In this document: piece after piece, positions 1 through 8,407 of the stretch
How positions within the stretch are numbered: position 1 is the stretch's first letter
How the letters are laid out: each line of letters opens with the position of its first letter
Assembly (NCBI GenBank): GCA_018713335.1
Contig: DVOW01000012.1
Span: forward strand, 1 to 64,000
Source: Candidatus Merdivicinus intestinigallinarum
GTDB lineage: Bacteria > Bacillota > Clostridia > Oscillospirales > Ruminococcaceae
Length of the DNA: 64,000 nucleotides
Reading direction: 5' to 3'
Made by a program: the position numbers and the translations under genes
The notes under the pieces: generated by a model
What the model was told of the DNA's origin: nothing
The model's database searches: none
The model's input: only the letters and a program-made list of their open reading frames with translations

Positions 1-303
1 CCAGAGTCAGCCCGTTTGTCAAGAGGTTTTTCAAAAAAATTTCAAACGATGCAACAAATCCCACGGATTTCCGCACTATTCTTACAGAAAGGTCCTGGAA
101 CCTCTGAATTTCGACACGGAATCGAAAAGACCGGAAAACGGCGCGGATTCCTGTTTTTGGGCGTACTCTGCATGAGCAGAACAGAAGAAGGCGTACCCTT
201 TGGGTATGCCTTCTTTTTTTTGGGAAAATTTATGAGTTCCTTTGTAGTATTTTCCGGTGAAATCGTAATAGATAGGTGAACCCGGAAAGGAAGAGATGGG
301 ACA
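1..303. other. Leading non-coding stretch
   Basis: No convincing gene is visible before the sigma factor. The stretch holds a strong hairpin terminator near 187-221, which probably ends a gene lying upstream of the window. A weak promoter-like pair (TTGTAG at 242-247, TAATAG at 266-271, 18-base spacer) sits before the sigma factor gene. Confidence 0.5.
187..221 (+). terminator. Rho-independent terminator
   Basis: A 12-base stem (GAAGGCGTACCC pairing with GGGTATGCCTTC, one G-T pair) with a 3-base loop is followed by a run of eight T. It would end transcripts entering from upstream of the window. Confidence 0.8.
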
Positions 304-861
304 ATGGATGATGAAAGGATCGTGGAAATGTTTTTCCGGCGTTCAGAACAAGGGATACAGGAGCTTGATCTGAAATACGGCAAAGTATGCCGCAAGCTCT
401 CATACAGCATCGTGAACAACCGGCAGGAAGCGGAAGAGTGCGTCAATGACGCGTACTTCGGCGCGTGGAACGCCATTCCCCCGGCAAAGCCCAGCCCGCT
501 GCTGTCCTATGTTCTGAAAATCGTCCGGAACATTTCCCTCAACGCCTATTACAGGAAAAACGCGGATAAGCGGAACAGCGCTTACACAGCTGCCATGGAA
601 GAAATCGAAGGGTGCGTATCAGCGCCGGGCACGGTGGAAAGCGAGATTGAGGCCAAAGAGCTGGCCCGCATCATTGAGGACTTTTTGGATACGCTGACCC
701 AGGAAAACCGGGTGATTTTCATGCGGCGCTATTGGTTCTCCGACAGCTGTAAGGAAATAGCCGGGGCTGTGGGGCTGACGGAAAAGAACGTTTCGGTCCG
801 GCTGACCCGCATCCGCCGGAAATTGCGGGACTATTTAACGGAAAGAGGGGTACTGATATGA
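304..861 (+). CDS. ECF-like sigma-70 family RNA polymerase sigma factor
   Basis: This 185-residue protein has the two-domain plan of small alternative sigma factors. Residues about 20-85 look like region 2 (NRQEAEECVNDAYFGAWN, then a segment before KIVRN), and about 130-180 look like region 4, with a helix-turn-helix (CKEIAGAVGLTEKNVSVRL) that would read the -35 box. The ATG follows a purine-rich stretch around 289-300. Its stop overlaps the next start as ATGA, so the two genes are translationally coupled. That arrangement, with a single-span membrane protein following, is the usual one for a sigma factor and its regulator. The signal sensed cannot be told from the sequence. Confidence 0.85.
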   Translation: MDDERIVEMFFRRSEQGIQELDLKYGKVCRKLSYSIVNNRQEAEECVNDAYFGAWNAIPPAKPSPLLSYVLKIVRNISLNAYYRKNADKRNSAYTAAMEEIEGCVSAPGTVESEIEAKELARIIEDFLDTLTQENRVIFMRRYWFSDSCKEIAGAVGLTEKNVSVRLTRIRRKLRDYLTERGVLI

Positions 862-1430
862 AGGTGAAGAAATTTTCCGACGCCATGAGCGAGCTTGACA
901 GCAAGTATGTTGAGGAAACGCTCCGCTACAAAAAGAAAGCCAAAAGGCCCGGCTGGATCAAGTGGGGGGCTGCGGCGGCCTGCCTGTGTGCGGCAATTGC
1001 TGGCGGCGTAATATTGACCCCCAAGAGTGGCGATGCCGTTCCAAGCCCCTCCCTTGTCCAGGTTGCCAATCCCATTATCACCGTGGGTTCCGCGGCGGAA
1101 ATGGAGGAATATCTGGATTTTCCTGTTCCTGTTCTGGATAAAGAGGTTGCGTCCTACTCTGTTTTTGTGTCAGACGGCTATCCCACCATGGGGCAGGTGG
1201 ATTACGCAGACGGGTCCCAATTTCGTATCCAGTACGGCAGCGGGGACATCAGCGGCATCTATGGCGGTACACTGACCGGAACCGCGAATATCGATGGGGC
1301 AGAGGTCCAATATTATGACTATAATGGCACGGCCTACGCTATCTGGGAACAGGACGGTTTTTCCTTCAGCTATGTGTATTCTGACAACGGCGCAGCGGAT
1401 GTGGAAACAATCATCCGGCTGTTTCAGTAA
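858..1430 (+). CDS. Membrane-anchored putative anti-sigma factor (DUF4367-like exterior domain)
   Basis: The 190-residue protein has a short cytoplasmic N-terminus of about 35 residues, one hydrophobic span at about 36-54 (WGAAAACLCAAIAGGVIL), and an exterior domain to the end. The exterior part, with GSGDISGIYGG and YAIWEQDG, resembles DUF4367-type domains found behind ECF sigma genes in gut Clostridia; I recognise this by eye only. The ATGA overlap with the sigma gene supports a role in holding or releasing it. The cytoplasmic part is short and lacks an obvious zinc anti-sigma motif, so the mechanism is uncertain. Confidence 0.6.
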   Translation: MKVKKFSDAMSELDSKYVEETLRYKKKAKRPGWIKWGAAAACLCAAIAGGVILTPKSGDAVPSPSLVQVANPIITVGSAAEMEEYLDFPVPVLDKEVASYSVFVSDGYPTMGQVDYADGSQFRIQYGSGDISGIYGGTLTGTANIDGAEVQYYDYNGTAYAIWEQDGFSFSYVYSDNGAADVETIIRLFQ

Positions 1431-1516
1431 ACGGTATTCAAACCGGTGAAGCATTGCCGCCCATGTTTGTTTACGAAATATGCGGGAAATATATAAAAAA
1501 AATTCATAAATACCCC

Positions 1517-1545
1517 TTGACAAGGGATTTTGGCTGTGTTAAAGT
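1517..1545 (+). promoter_or_regulatory. Vegetative promoter of clpB
   Basis: TTGACA at 1517-1522 and TAAAGT at 1540-1545 are separated by 17 bases. The CIRCE operator begins four bases downstream and covers the likely transcription start. Confidence 0.7.
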
Positions 1546-1549
1546 ATAG

Positions 1550-1576
1550 TTAGCACTCGGATAGTGAGAGTGCTAA
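1550..1576 (+). promoter_or_regulatory. CIRCE operator (HrcA binding site)
   Basis: The sequence is the full consensus, TTAGCACTC-N9-GAGTGCTAA, without a mismatch. CIRCE is bound by the heat-shock repressor HrcA. Its position directly after the -10 box means HrcA would block initiation, so clpB should be induced when HrcA loses activity under heat or protein-folding stress. No hrcA gene is in the window. Confidence 0.95.
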
Positions 1577-1606
1577 AACGTCAAATACCTGTAGGAGGGA
1601 TCAAAT

Positions 1607-4222
1607 ATGGACGCGCAAAAATGCACCCAAAAATCACTGGAAGCTATCAAAGAGGCCCAGAGTCTGGCCATTGAGTACCAGAACATGCAGATCGACACGC
1701 CCCATCTGGCATACGCCCTGCTGAACCAGCCGGACGGACTGATCCCGCAGCTGCTTACCAAAATGAACGTCGACCCGGCGGCTGTGGCCCAGTCCATGCG
1801 GTCGGTCATCGAAAAACTGCCCAAGGTCACCGGTCCCGGCCGGGAACCGGATAAAATCTACGTTTCCCAGGAAACGGACAAGATTCTAAACGCCGCGGAG
1901 AAAACGGCGGAGCAGATGCAGGATGAATATATTTCGGTGGAGCATATTTTCCTGGCCATCCTGGACCACGCCTCCGGGGAAGCTGCCCGGGCTTTAAAAG
2001 CCTTTAATCTGAACAAAAACGCCTTTTTGCAGGTCCTGCAAAGCGTAAGGGGCAACACCCGGGTCACTTCCGATACCCCGGAATCCACCTATGACGTGCT
2101 GAAAAAGTACGGCCACGACCTGGTGGAGGAGGCCCGCCAAAACAAGCTGGACCCGGTCATCGGCCGCGACAGCGAGATCCGGAACGTTATCCGGATCCTG
2201 TCCCGGAAAACCAAAAATAACCCCTGCCTTATCGGCGAACCCGGCGTCGGCAAAACCGCTATCGCCGAGGGGCTGGCCCAGCGGATTGTCCGGGGGGATG
2301 TGCCGGATTCCTTAAAGGACCGCATTATTTTCTCCCTGGATATGGGCGCTTTGATCGCCGGAGCGAAGTTCCGGGGCGAGTTTGAGGAACGCTTAAAAGC
2401 GGTGCTGGCCGAGGTGAAAAAGAGCGAAGGCCGGATCATCCTGTTTATCGACGAGCTGCACACCATTGTGGGCGCAGGCAAAACCGAAGGCTCCATGGAC
2501 GCCGGCAACCTGTTGAAGCCCCTGCTGGCCCGGGGCGAGCTCCACTGCATCGGCGCGACAACCTTAAACGAGTACCGGCAGTACATTGAAAAGGACGCGG
2601 CCCTGGAGCGCCGGTTCCAGCCGGTCATGGTCGCCGAACCCACGGTGGAGGACACCATCACCATTCTGCGCGGATTAAAAGAACGGTACGAGGTGTTCCA
2701 CGGGGTGAAGATCACCGACAACGCCCTGATTGCCGCCGCGACTTTGTCAAACCGCTATATTTCCGACCGGTTCCTGCCGGACAAGGCCATCGACCTGGTG
2801 GATGAGGCCTGCGCCATGATCCGCACGGAAATTGACTCCATGCCCACAGAGCTGGACGACATTTCCCGGAAGATCATCCAGCTGGAAATCGAGGAGGCCG
2901 CTTTGAAGAAGGAAAGCGACCAGCTTTCCAAGGAGCACCTGGCGGAGATCCAGAAAGAGCTGGCGGACGAGCGGGACACCTTCAAGCAGATGAAGGCCAA
3001 ATGGGAAAGCGAGAAAAACGCCATCGGCAAGGTCCAGAAGCTGCGGGAGGAAATCGAGCAGGTGGGCGCCCAGATCGAAAAGGCACAGCGGGAATATGAC
3101 TTAAACAAGGCCGCCGAGTTAAAATACGGCAAGCTGCCCGCCCTGCAGAAACAGTTGGCGGACGAGGAGGCCCTGGCGGAGGAAAGCAAGAAGCACACCT
3201 CCCTGCTGCGGGACAAGGTCACCGACGAGGAAATCGCCCGGATCATCGAGCGCTGGACGGGGATCCCTGTGGCCCGGCTCATGGAGGGCGAACGGGAAAA
3301 GCTCCTGCATCTGGACGAGGTGCTCCACAAACGGGTCATCGGCCAGGACGAAGCCGTGGAAAAGGTTTCGGAGGCCATTATCCGTTCCCGCGCCGGCATT
3401 GCAAACCCCAACCGGCCCATCGGTTCCTTCCTGTTCTTAGGCCCCACCGGCGTGGGCAAAACCGAGCTGGCCAAGGCTTTAGCGGAAACTCTGTTTGACG
3501 ATGAGAAGAACATGGTCCGCATCGACATGAGCGAGTATATGGAGAAATTCTCCGTGTCCCGCTTAATCGGGGCGCCTCCCGGATATGTGGGTTATGAGGA
3601 AGGCGGCCAGCTGACCGAGGCCGTCCGCCGCAAACCCTATTCCGTCATCCTCTTTGACGAGGTGGAGAAGGCCCACCCGGATGTGTTCAATATCCTGCTG
3701 CAGGTGCTGGACGACGGCCGCATCACCGACTCCCAGGGCCGGACGGTGGACTTTAAAAACACCATCATCATCCTCACCAGCAACCTGGGCTCCCAGTTCC
3801 TGCTGGACGGCATTGACGAAAAAGGCGAGATCACCGAGGCGGCCCGGAACCAGGTCGATGAATTGCTGAAACGCTCCTTCCGGCCGGAATTTTTGAACCG
3901 CCTGGACGAGATCGTCTTCTATAAGCCTCTGACCCGGGACAACATCTTCCACATTGTGGACCTGCTGATGAACGACCTGCGGGAACGTTTGGAGGACAAA
4001 CAGCTGGATGTGACCCTCACCGACGCCGCCAAGGATTATATCATCACCGAGGGCTACGATCCCATTTACGGCGCGCGGCCGTTAAAGCGGTTCCTCCAGC
4101 GGAAGGTGGAAACTTTGATCGGCCGGATGATCATCGCCGACGAGGTGAAGCCCAATTCTACCCTGGTTGTGGACTACGACGGGGAAAAGCTCTTTGTTAC
4201 GGACCAGCTGAACGCTGATTGA
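1607..4222 (+). CDS. clpB: ATP-dependent disaggregase ClpB
   Basis: ClpB is a hexameric AAA+ unfoldase that works with DnaK to pull proteins out of aggregates in the cytoplasm. At 871 residues it has the family's usual length. The N-terminal Clp domain covers about 1-145. AAA domain 1 has Walker [10 protein letters not shown] near 210. A coiled-coil middle domain rich in Lys and Glu runs from about 405 to 530, which separates ClpB from ClpC and ClpA. AAA domain 2 has Walker [10 protein letters not shown] near 612. There is no ClpP-binding tripeptide evident. AGGAGG precedes the ATG. It is a single-gene unit between the CIRCE promoter and a strong terminator. Confidence 0.97.
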   Translation: MDAQKCTQKSLEAIKEAQSLAIEYQNMQIDTPHLAYALLNQPDGLIPQLLTKMNVDPAAVAQSMRSVIEKLPKVTGPGREPDKIYVSQETDKILNAAEKTAEQMQDEYISVEHIFLAILDHASGEAARALKAFNLNKNAFLQVLQSVRGNTRVTSDTPESTYDVLKKYGHDLVEEARQNKLDPVIGRDSEIRNVIRILSRKTKNNPCLIGEPGVGKTAIAEGLAQRIVRGDVPDSLKDRIIFSLDMGALIAGAKFRGEFEERLKAVLAEVKKSEGRIILFIDELHTIVGAGKTEGSMDAGNLLKPLLARGELHCIGATTLNEYRQYIEKDAALERRFQPVMVAEPTVEDTITILRGLKERYEVFHGVKITDNALIAAATLSNRYISDRFLPDKAIDLVDEACAMIRTEIDSMPTELDDISRKIIQLEIEEAALKKESDQLSKEHLAEIQKELADERDTFKQMKAKWESEKNAIGKVQKLREEIEQVGAQIEKAQREYDLNKAAELKYGKLPALQKQLADEEALAEESKKHTSLLRDKVTDEEIARIIERWTGIPVARLMEGEREKLLHLDEVLHKRVIGQDEAVEKVSEAIIRSRAGIANPNRPIGSFLFLGPTGVGKTELAKALAETLFDDEKNMVRIDMSEYMEKFSVSRLIGAPPGYVGYEEGGQLTEAVRRKPYSVILFDEVEKAHPDVFNILLQVLDDGRITDSQGRTVDFKNTIIILTSNLGSQFLLDGIDEKGEITEAARNQVDELLKRSFRPEFLNRLDEIVFYKPLTRDNIFHIVDLLMNDLRERLEDKQLDVTLTDAAKDYIITEGYDPIYGARPLKRFLQRKVETLIGRMIIADEVKPNSTLVVDYDGEKLFVTDQLNAD

Positions 4223-4228
4223 CACGAT

Positions 4229-4268
4229 ATGAAAAAACCGCCCGCCTAAAAAGGCGTGCGGTTTTTTT
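4229..4268 (+). terminator. Terminator of clpB
   Basis: An A-tract, an imperfect GC-rich stem (CCGC-c-CGCCT with AGGCG-t-GCGG) around a short A loop, and a seven-T tail. It lies between the ends of clpB and the convergent MarR gene, and the A-tract could let it work in both directions. Confidence 0.85.
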
Positions 4269-4292
4269 CGTGCTTGGCAGGGGATGGGCCGC

Positions 4293-4757
4293 TTATTCCA
4301 GCTCCGGGCAGGGAAGTTTTGGAAGGATCCGCAGCAGGATCTCCATGGCTTTCATAAAGTCCTCCCGGTCTTCCTCCTCCACCTGCTCCAAAAACTGGCG
4401 GAATTTCCCAGCGTTTTGGTCCAGAAACTCCTCGGTGTAGCGCATGGCTTTTTCCGTCAGCTGAATCCGGATCACCCGGCGGTCCGCAGGATCGTAGACC
4501 CGTTCCACAAAGCCCGGCTCCACCAGCCGGTTGACCATTTTGGTCATCTGCTGTTTGGGCATCCGGGCCGCCTGGGCCAGCTCCGACATGGTGATGGGTT
4601 TGCCGATCCAGCGAAGGATCTGGATGCAGTAATACATTTCCAGGCTGACCCCTTCGTCCAGCAGTTCTTTGAAGGGCTTGGCCAGCCGGTAGTTCCACCA
4701 GGGCAGCACGCCAAGCAGCGCGTCCTCAATTTCACGAATGTCCCTTTTGGTATCCAT
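4293..4757 (-). CDS. MarR family transcriptional regulator
   Basis: The 154-residue protein has the MarR winged-helix layout: an N-terminal dimerisation helix, then a DNA-binding domain at about 50-115 with recognition region MSELAQAARMPKQQMTKMVN and the wing motif YDPADRRVIRIQLT. C-terminal helices complete the dimer interface. GGAGG sits nine bases before the ATG. It is divergent from the HEAT-repeat gene at 4946, and the shared region holds a TAGTA-N10-TACTA palindrome of the size MarR proteins bind. It therefore probably controls that gene and perhaps itself. The ligand is unknown. Confidence 0.88.
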   Translation of the reverse strand: MDTKRDIREIEDALLGVLPWWNYRLAKPFKELLDEGVSLEMYYCIQILRWIGKPITMSELAQAARMPKQQMTKMVNRLVEPGFVERVYDPADRRVIRIQLTEKAMRYTEEFLDQNAGKFRQFLEQVEEEDREDFMKAMEILLRILPKLPCPELE

Positions 4758-4790
4758 TTGGAAAAACCTCCGTAATTACCAAATTACCCC

Positions 4791-4845
4791 TTGACAAAAC
4801 GAGCATGGCAATGTATACTGAAAAATAGTAGCATAAGATTTACTA
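4791..4845 (+). promoter_or_regulatory. Promoter and candidate MarR operator of the HEAT-repeat gene
   Basis: TTGACA at 4791-4796 and TATACT at 4814-4819 have an ideal 17-base spacer. The likely start point falls in TAGTA-N10-TACTA (4826-4845), a 20-base palindrome. A repressor bound there would block initiation. The arm ATAAGATTTAC (4833-4843) recurs inverted at 4879-4889 as GTAAATCTTAT, so a second site or an RNA hairpin is possible. Confidence 0.65.
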
Positions 4846-4945
4846 TCAACTAAAATTAACAGTAAACTAAAAATGAATGTAAATCTTATCTCATAATTAG
4901 TATAACATGGTTTCCATGAAATTTCAAGAAAGGGGCTGAATTTGC

Positions 4946-5272
4946 ATGAGTAAATTGAACAAGGTGGAAAAATGCGTCCAAAAAGGGAAGGATGAGGAGC
5001 TGGTCAAGCTGGCCCAGGATAAGGACTTGGAGGTGCGGCTGGCGGCCATTGCCGGATTGGGGAAAATGTCGGGCAAGGACACTGCCTGCAACGCTTTGAT
5101 CGCCATGATGACGGACCCGGAACCGAAAATCCGGGCGGCCTGCGCGGAAGCAATGGGCCAGCTTGGAGACGACCGGGCCGACACCCATCTGCGCTACCAT
5201 CTGGAGCAGGAAAAGGACCCGCAGGTGGCTCAGGCCATGCATAACGCCCTGTCGGTTTTGCACCACCGGTAA
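4946..5272 (+). CDS. Small HEAT-repeat protein
   Basis: This 108-residue soluble protein is made of two to three HEAT-type helical repeats. Examples are EVRLAAIAGLGKMSG at about 29-43 and KIRAACAEAMGQLGDD at about 66-81, each with the D/R-x-x-A-A-x-x-L-G pattern. Such repeats form a protein-binding scaffold and have no catalytic residues. AAAGGGGC lies eight bases before the ATG. It follows a long leader carrying a probable MarR operator. Its partner cannot be told; a stress or regulatory adaptor is one possibility. Confidence 0.75.
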   Translation: MSKLNKVEKCVQKGKDEELVKLAQDKDLEVRLAAIAGLGKMSGKDTACNALIAMMTDPEPKIRAACAEAMGQLGDDRADTHLRYHLEQEKDPQVAQAMHNALSVLHHR

Positions 5273-5678
5273 AGCGATCGATTGCCAGTAAGAGCCGGGT
5301 TTCCCGGCCCTGCGGGGTAACCCCGCGGTTGATTCGCCGATTTCACAGGTTTCATCTTCTATCGTTTGTAGGGGCCGGGTCACCCGGCCTGCCATTTTTT
5401 CCGGAACATTTCGTGCAATACGCGGGCGGGGAAACATTACGGACTGGTTATCAAATCCGCGCTGAAGGGGAACATTTCGTGCAATACGCGGGCGGGGAAA
5501 CCCCGCCCCTACAATTTTATGGAAACGTTTCGGGGAGTCCGGCTTTTTACCGCATAAACATACGGAACGCCGTGGGTGGATGGGCTGGGGACTAGTTCTT
5601 TCAGTCTCCGGATTTTGGACGCGTGATACAGCATGGCTGACCTCCGTTCAAAAAATTACTCTATACAAACAAATAACC
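5273..5678. other. Repeat-rich intergenic stretch
   Basis: There is no credible gene here. The stretch holds several short GC-rich hairpins: 5367-5389 (TGTAGG followed by GGCCGGGT-c-ACCCGGCC) and 5491-5513 (GGCGGGG-AAA-CCCCGCC followed by CCTACA). They belong to a family scattered through other gaps in this window. It also holds a 33-base direct repeat. Confidence 0.6.
5403..5501 (+). repeat. 33-base direct repeat, two copies
   Basis: An identical 33-base sequence beginning GGAACATTTCGTGC and ending GCGGGGAAAC lies at 5403-5435 and 5469-5501, starts 66 bases apart. The second copy runs straight into a GC-rich hairpin ending CCTACA. With only two copies and coupling to the hairpin family, I read it as a duplicated intergenic repeat unit, not a CRISPR. 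Confidence 0.85.
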
Positions 5679-5707
5679 TTGAAAAATTCACAAAAACGGG
5701 ATATAAT
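5679..5707 (+). promoter_or_regulatory. Promoter of the HMA-domain gene
   Basis: TTGAAA at 5679-5684 and TATAAT at 5702-5707 with a 17-base spacer. The predicted start is about 25 bases before the start codon, giving a short leader. Confidence 0.8.
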
Positions 5708-5738
5708 AAGGAAAAAGGAACCGGAAAGGAAGATGCGG

Positions 5739-5954
5739 ATGTTTGGACTTGGAAAAGAAGAAACCCTGACCATCCATGTGGAAGGGATGATGTGCGAGCA
5801 CTGCGCCAAGCGGGTGTCCGAGGGGCTGAAAAAGGAAAAAGGCGTGACCGACGCTGTGGTGTCCTTGGAAAACAAAAGTGTCGCCGTCACCGGCAAAAAG
5901 CTGGACGAGGCGCATTTGAAAGCGGTCATTAACGGCCTGGGGTACCAGGCGTAG
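5739..5954 (+). CDS. CopZ-like heavy-metal-associated (HMA) domain protein
   Basis: The 71-residue protein is a single HMA domain. The metal site is GMMCEHCAKR, the usual M-x-C-x-x-C loop that binds copper(I) or a similar soft metal, within a beta-alpha-beta fold ending in the typical GLGYQA. Such proteins chaperone copper to a P-type ATPase in the cytoplasm. I chose the ATG at 5739 because the purine-rich ribosome site at 5727-5732 is then six bases away; an ATG at 5733 is too close. No copper ATPase or CsoR/CopY repressor is nearby, so the metal is inferred only from the family. Confidence 0.9.
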   Translation: MFGLGKEETLTIHVEGMMCEHCAKRVSEGLKKEKGVTDAVVSLENKSVAVTGKKLDEAHLKAVINGLGYQA

Positions 5955-5965
5955 GGCGGAATGCG

Positions 5966-5998
5966 AAAAAGGGCGGGATTTCCCGCCTTTTTCTTTTT
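5966..5998 (+). terminator. Terminator of the HMA gene
   Basis: GGCGGG-ATTT-CCCGCC with flanking A and T tracts (TTTTTCTTTTT). It lies between convergent genes and may act in both directions. Confidence 0.85.
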
Positions 5999-6003
5999 GG
6001 GAT

Positions 6004-7086
6004 TTATTGGGGGCTGTTGGCCGGGACGCCGAAATGTTCCAGCATTGCCTTGGTTTCCTCCACGGTTTTTTCCGCGAAGTTTGCGTAAAACCGCCCGTTT
6101 GGCACCGCCTGGCTGACTGCTTCAAAATCCTCCCGGTCGCCGACCATGTGGATGCCCTTGCCTGCCGCCGCGATCTTTTGATAGACCTGGATCCAGTGCC
6201 GGGCGCTGGGCTGGCCGTCGCCGTAGACCCACTGCACCGCGTTCAGCTCCGGGATTGCCAGCAGGCGGTCCAGATGCTTCAGCTCCCCGATGCCGTCCAG
6301 GTGGTAAATGGCCCGTCCCAGTTCCCGGCAGGCGTTTTCAATGTCCGGCAGGACAAATTCGTCAAACATGGGGGTGCCGATCATGTAGCAGAAATCCGAC
6401 TGGAGCACATAAGAGGGTTTCGAGCTGTAAAGCCCGTCCCAGTCGGAATGACCGGGATTCCCCGCCAGTACCTTGGACAAATCCTCATAGGCTTCCATCC
6501 AGGCGGCATAGGCCTCCTGCCGCAGCCGGTGTACCTCCTCCGGCGCGTCGTACAGGTCCATGAGGAGCTCCTCGCTGCCCCGGAAAGTGGCGACAACGTC
6601 CATGATCCCGCCTAAGTCGGGCATCCCCATGAGGACATTCCCTTCCCAGCGGTCCAGCCCGGCTTTGTAAATGGCCTTCACCCGCTGGACCCAGGGATTT
6701 TCCGGGTCATAATGGATGTGGATCTTGTCAATGGGCAGTTTTTTCGCCGGGAAGAACCAGACCCGGCCGCTTTGGTTGTCCAGCTTTGCGCCGCAGAAGG
6801 CCGCCAGGACCCCGGGGCCGAAGCTGTCGAAGTTCACGATGGGGAAAGCGTCCCCCATAAAGGCCAGCTGGCTCAGCTCATAATCCATGGCGTCTACGAT
6901 CTCTTCCGGGGAATAGGAAAAATCATGGCAGTTTTCCTGGGAAAGGAAGGGGGCTTTGGGCGCGGGCCTTCCCGGGTCGAAGCAGCGGACAACGCTTTTG
7001 ATCAAGGGACGGTCCAAGGCGCCCTCCCACCAGGCGTCATAGGTTTCCCGGGTTCTGGCCCAGTTTTCTGATGTAAAATGAATCAT
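6004..7086 (-). CDS. Uroporphyrinogen decarboxylase-fold protein (putative methyltransferase-like)
   Basis: At 360 residues this matches the URO-D/MtaA superfamily fold by length and pattern (N-terminal ENWARTRETYDAWWEGALDR, C-terminal AVSQAVPNGRFYANFAEK). In methanogenic and acetogenic bacteria related proteins move methyl groups from corrinoid proteins. The region where MtaA-type enzymes carry the zinc-binding HxCG reads YHLDGIGELKHLD here, so the Cys ligand is missing and the reaction is unclear. It is 22 bases downstream of another URO-D-fold gene on the same strand, probably one operon. No corrinoid protein is nearby. True HemE is unlikely. Confidence 0.7.
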   Translation of the reverse strand: MIHFTSENWARTRETYDAWWEGALDRPLIKSVVRCFDPGRPAPKAPFLSQENCHDFSYSPEEIVDAMDYELSQLAFMGDAFPIVNFDSFGPGVLAAFCGAKLDNQSGRVWFFPAKKLPIDKIHIHYDPENPWVQRVKAIYKAGLDRWEGNVLMGMPDLGGIMDVVATFRGSEELLMDLYDAPEEVHRLRQEAYAAWMEAYEDLSKVLAGNPGHSDWDGLYSSKPSYVLQSDFCYMIGTPMFDEFVLPDIENACRELGRAIYHLDGIGELKHLDRLLAIPELNAVQWVYGDGQPSARHWIQVYQKIAAAGKGIHMVGDREDFEAVSQAVPNGRFYANFAEKTVEETKAMLEHFGVPANSPQ

Positions 7087-7108
7087 ATGGTTCCCTCACA
7101 ATCATATT

Positions 7109-8170
7109 TTAGTCCCGATACGCCAGTTCTTCGTAGCACTGGTTGTAGTAAAGGGCGTTTTCCACCGGCACATTGGAAGGGATATGATTGCCCACCGCCA
7201 TAAAAAAACCGGGGCAGTCTTTCCCGATGCGGATACAGCGCTCCACCTCTCTGCGGATGTCCTCCTTGGTCCCCAGGGTCAGGATGCGGCAGTCGGCGTT
7301 GCCCACAAAAGCGTGGGTGCGGCCGTATTTTTTCGCGATATACTCCATGTCCGTTGTCGGCTCCATGACAAAGCCGCTGACGCCGCAGGCGGCAATATCG
7401 TCCACCAAGGCGTCATATGTGCCGTCCGAAGTGAACAGGATCTTCTTTCCCGCTTTGTGCAGCGGGTCAAAGAGCTTTTCGTAATTGGGGAAGATGTATT
7501 TCCGGTACCAGGCGGGGTTGACAAAGGGGCCGGAAGTCCACACAATATCGTCGTGGATCATGACCACCGGGGCCTTGCATTCCGCCAAAGCGTCAAAATA
7601 CTGCTGGATCCAGGAGGCGTAGCGGTTGGCCGCTTCTCCAAATCGGTCGGAATCTTCGCCCAACCCTTCCAGAAGCATTTCCCAGCCGAAAATTTCCAAA
7701 AGGCCGGAAATCATGGTGACATAAATGCCGGTCATGTTCACCTGGTCCGGATGCTCGGCGCAGTTGATGTCGTAGTGCTCGTTATACTGCCGGGTCAGCT
7801 CCCCCTTGTCCTGCTCCCCGTAAACTGCCCAGGGGTCGAAGGACAGCACCTGTTCCGCTTCGGTAAAGGGGCAGGAGATCCGGGTGTCATAGTCCGTCCC
7901 GCCCTCCGCGTAAACAGCGTGGCCCATGCTGGTGTGGCACTTTTCCAGTACCTGCCCGCCGGTCAGGGTGGTCCAGGTAAACCCGAAATCCCAGGCTTTT
8001 TCAAAGGCCGCCGTGGCCTTCCGTTTCAGGACGTCGTTGCTGGAGGAATCCACCGGGATCCCGGTGACAGCCTGAATCAAGCTCCAGTAGAAGCTGGCGG
8101 AGTATTCCGTCCGGGGGATCTTTCGAGGCATTTGCAGGTTTATGGCGTCCATGGCATTTTGATAAGACAC
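7109..8170 (-). CDS. Uroporphyrinogen decarboxylase-fold protein, second paralogue
   Basis: This 353-residue protein starts MSYQNAMDAINLQMPRKIPR, typical of the URO-D-fold family in gut Clostridia. The expected HxCG zinc motif is replaced by FTSDGT near residue 246, followed by GFVMEPTTDME and FVGNADCRIL, so MtaA-like zinc chemistry cannot be assumed. AGGGAGGGG precedes the ATG. It heads a likely two-gene operon with the paralogue at 6004, behind a promoter at 8228-8256. The pair may act as subunits or on related substrates, but nothing in the neighbourhood fixes the substrate. Confidence 0.7.
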   Translation of the reverse strand: MSYQNAMDAINLQMPRKIPRTEYSASFYWSLIQAVTGIPVDSSSNDVLKRKATAAFEKAWDFGFTWTTLTGGQVLEKCHTSMGHAVYAEGGTDYDTRISCPFTEAEQVLSFDPWAVYGEQDKGELTRQYNEHYDINCAEHPDQVNMTGIYVTMISGLLEIFGWEMLLEGLGEDSDRFGEAANRYASWIQQYFDALAECKAPVVMIHDDIVWTSGPFVNPAWYRKYIFPNYEKLFDPLHKAGKKILFTSDGTYDALVDDIAACGVSGFVMEPTTDMEYIAKKYGRTHAFVGNADCRILTLGTKEDIRREVERCIRIGKDCPGFFMAVGNHIPSNVPVENALYYNQCYEELAYRD

Positions 8171-8227
8171 AGAATCCCCTCCCTGTTATCAAAGATGCTG
8201 GAATTTTTGCAGGTTTTCAATATTTTT

Positions 8228-8256
8228 AGTGTAAGATATTCCAAGAGCTTTCGCAA
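8228..8256 (-). promoter_or_regulatory. Promoter of the URO-D-fold operon
   Basis: On the minus strand TTGCGA (8256-8251) and TACACT (8233-8228) are 17 bases apart. The start codon is about 58 bases downstream. Confidence 0.55.
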
Positions 8257-8357
8257 GACCTTTTTGGGATTTCAAAAAATATCTCTAAAAATCAAAAAAT
8301 AATCCGTTTTTGTGAAATTTACATTCCTGTATCTCTGTCCTATATTTTATAGATTGA

Positions 8358-8386
8358 TTGCGTATTTTTTAAAGCTATGATATAAT
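8358..8386 (+). promoter_or_regulatory. Promoter of the secreted wall-binding protein gene
   Basis: TTGCGT at 8358-8363 and TATAAT at 8381-8386 with a 17-base spacer, followed by AAAGGAGG and the start codon with almost no leader. Confidence 0.7.
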
Positions 8387-8407
8387 TTTCAGAAAGGAGG
8401 GATGACC

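Noticed and set aside
5403..5501. CRISPR with two repeats
   Set aside because: Only two copies, joined to members of a hairpin family, and no cas gene in the window.
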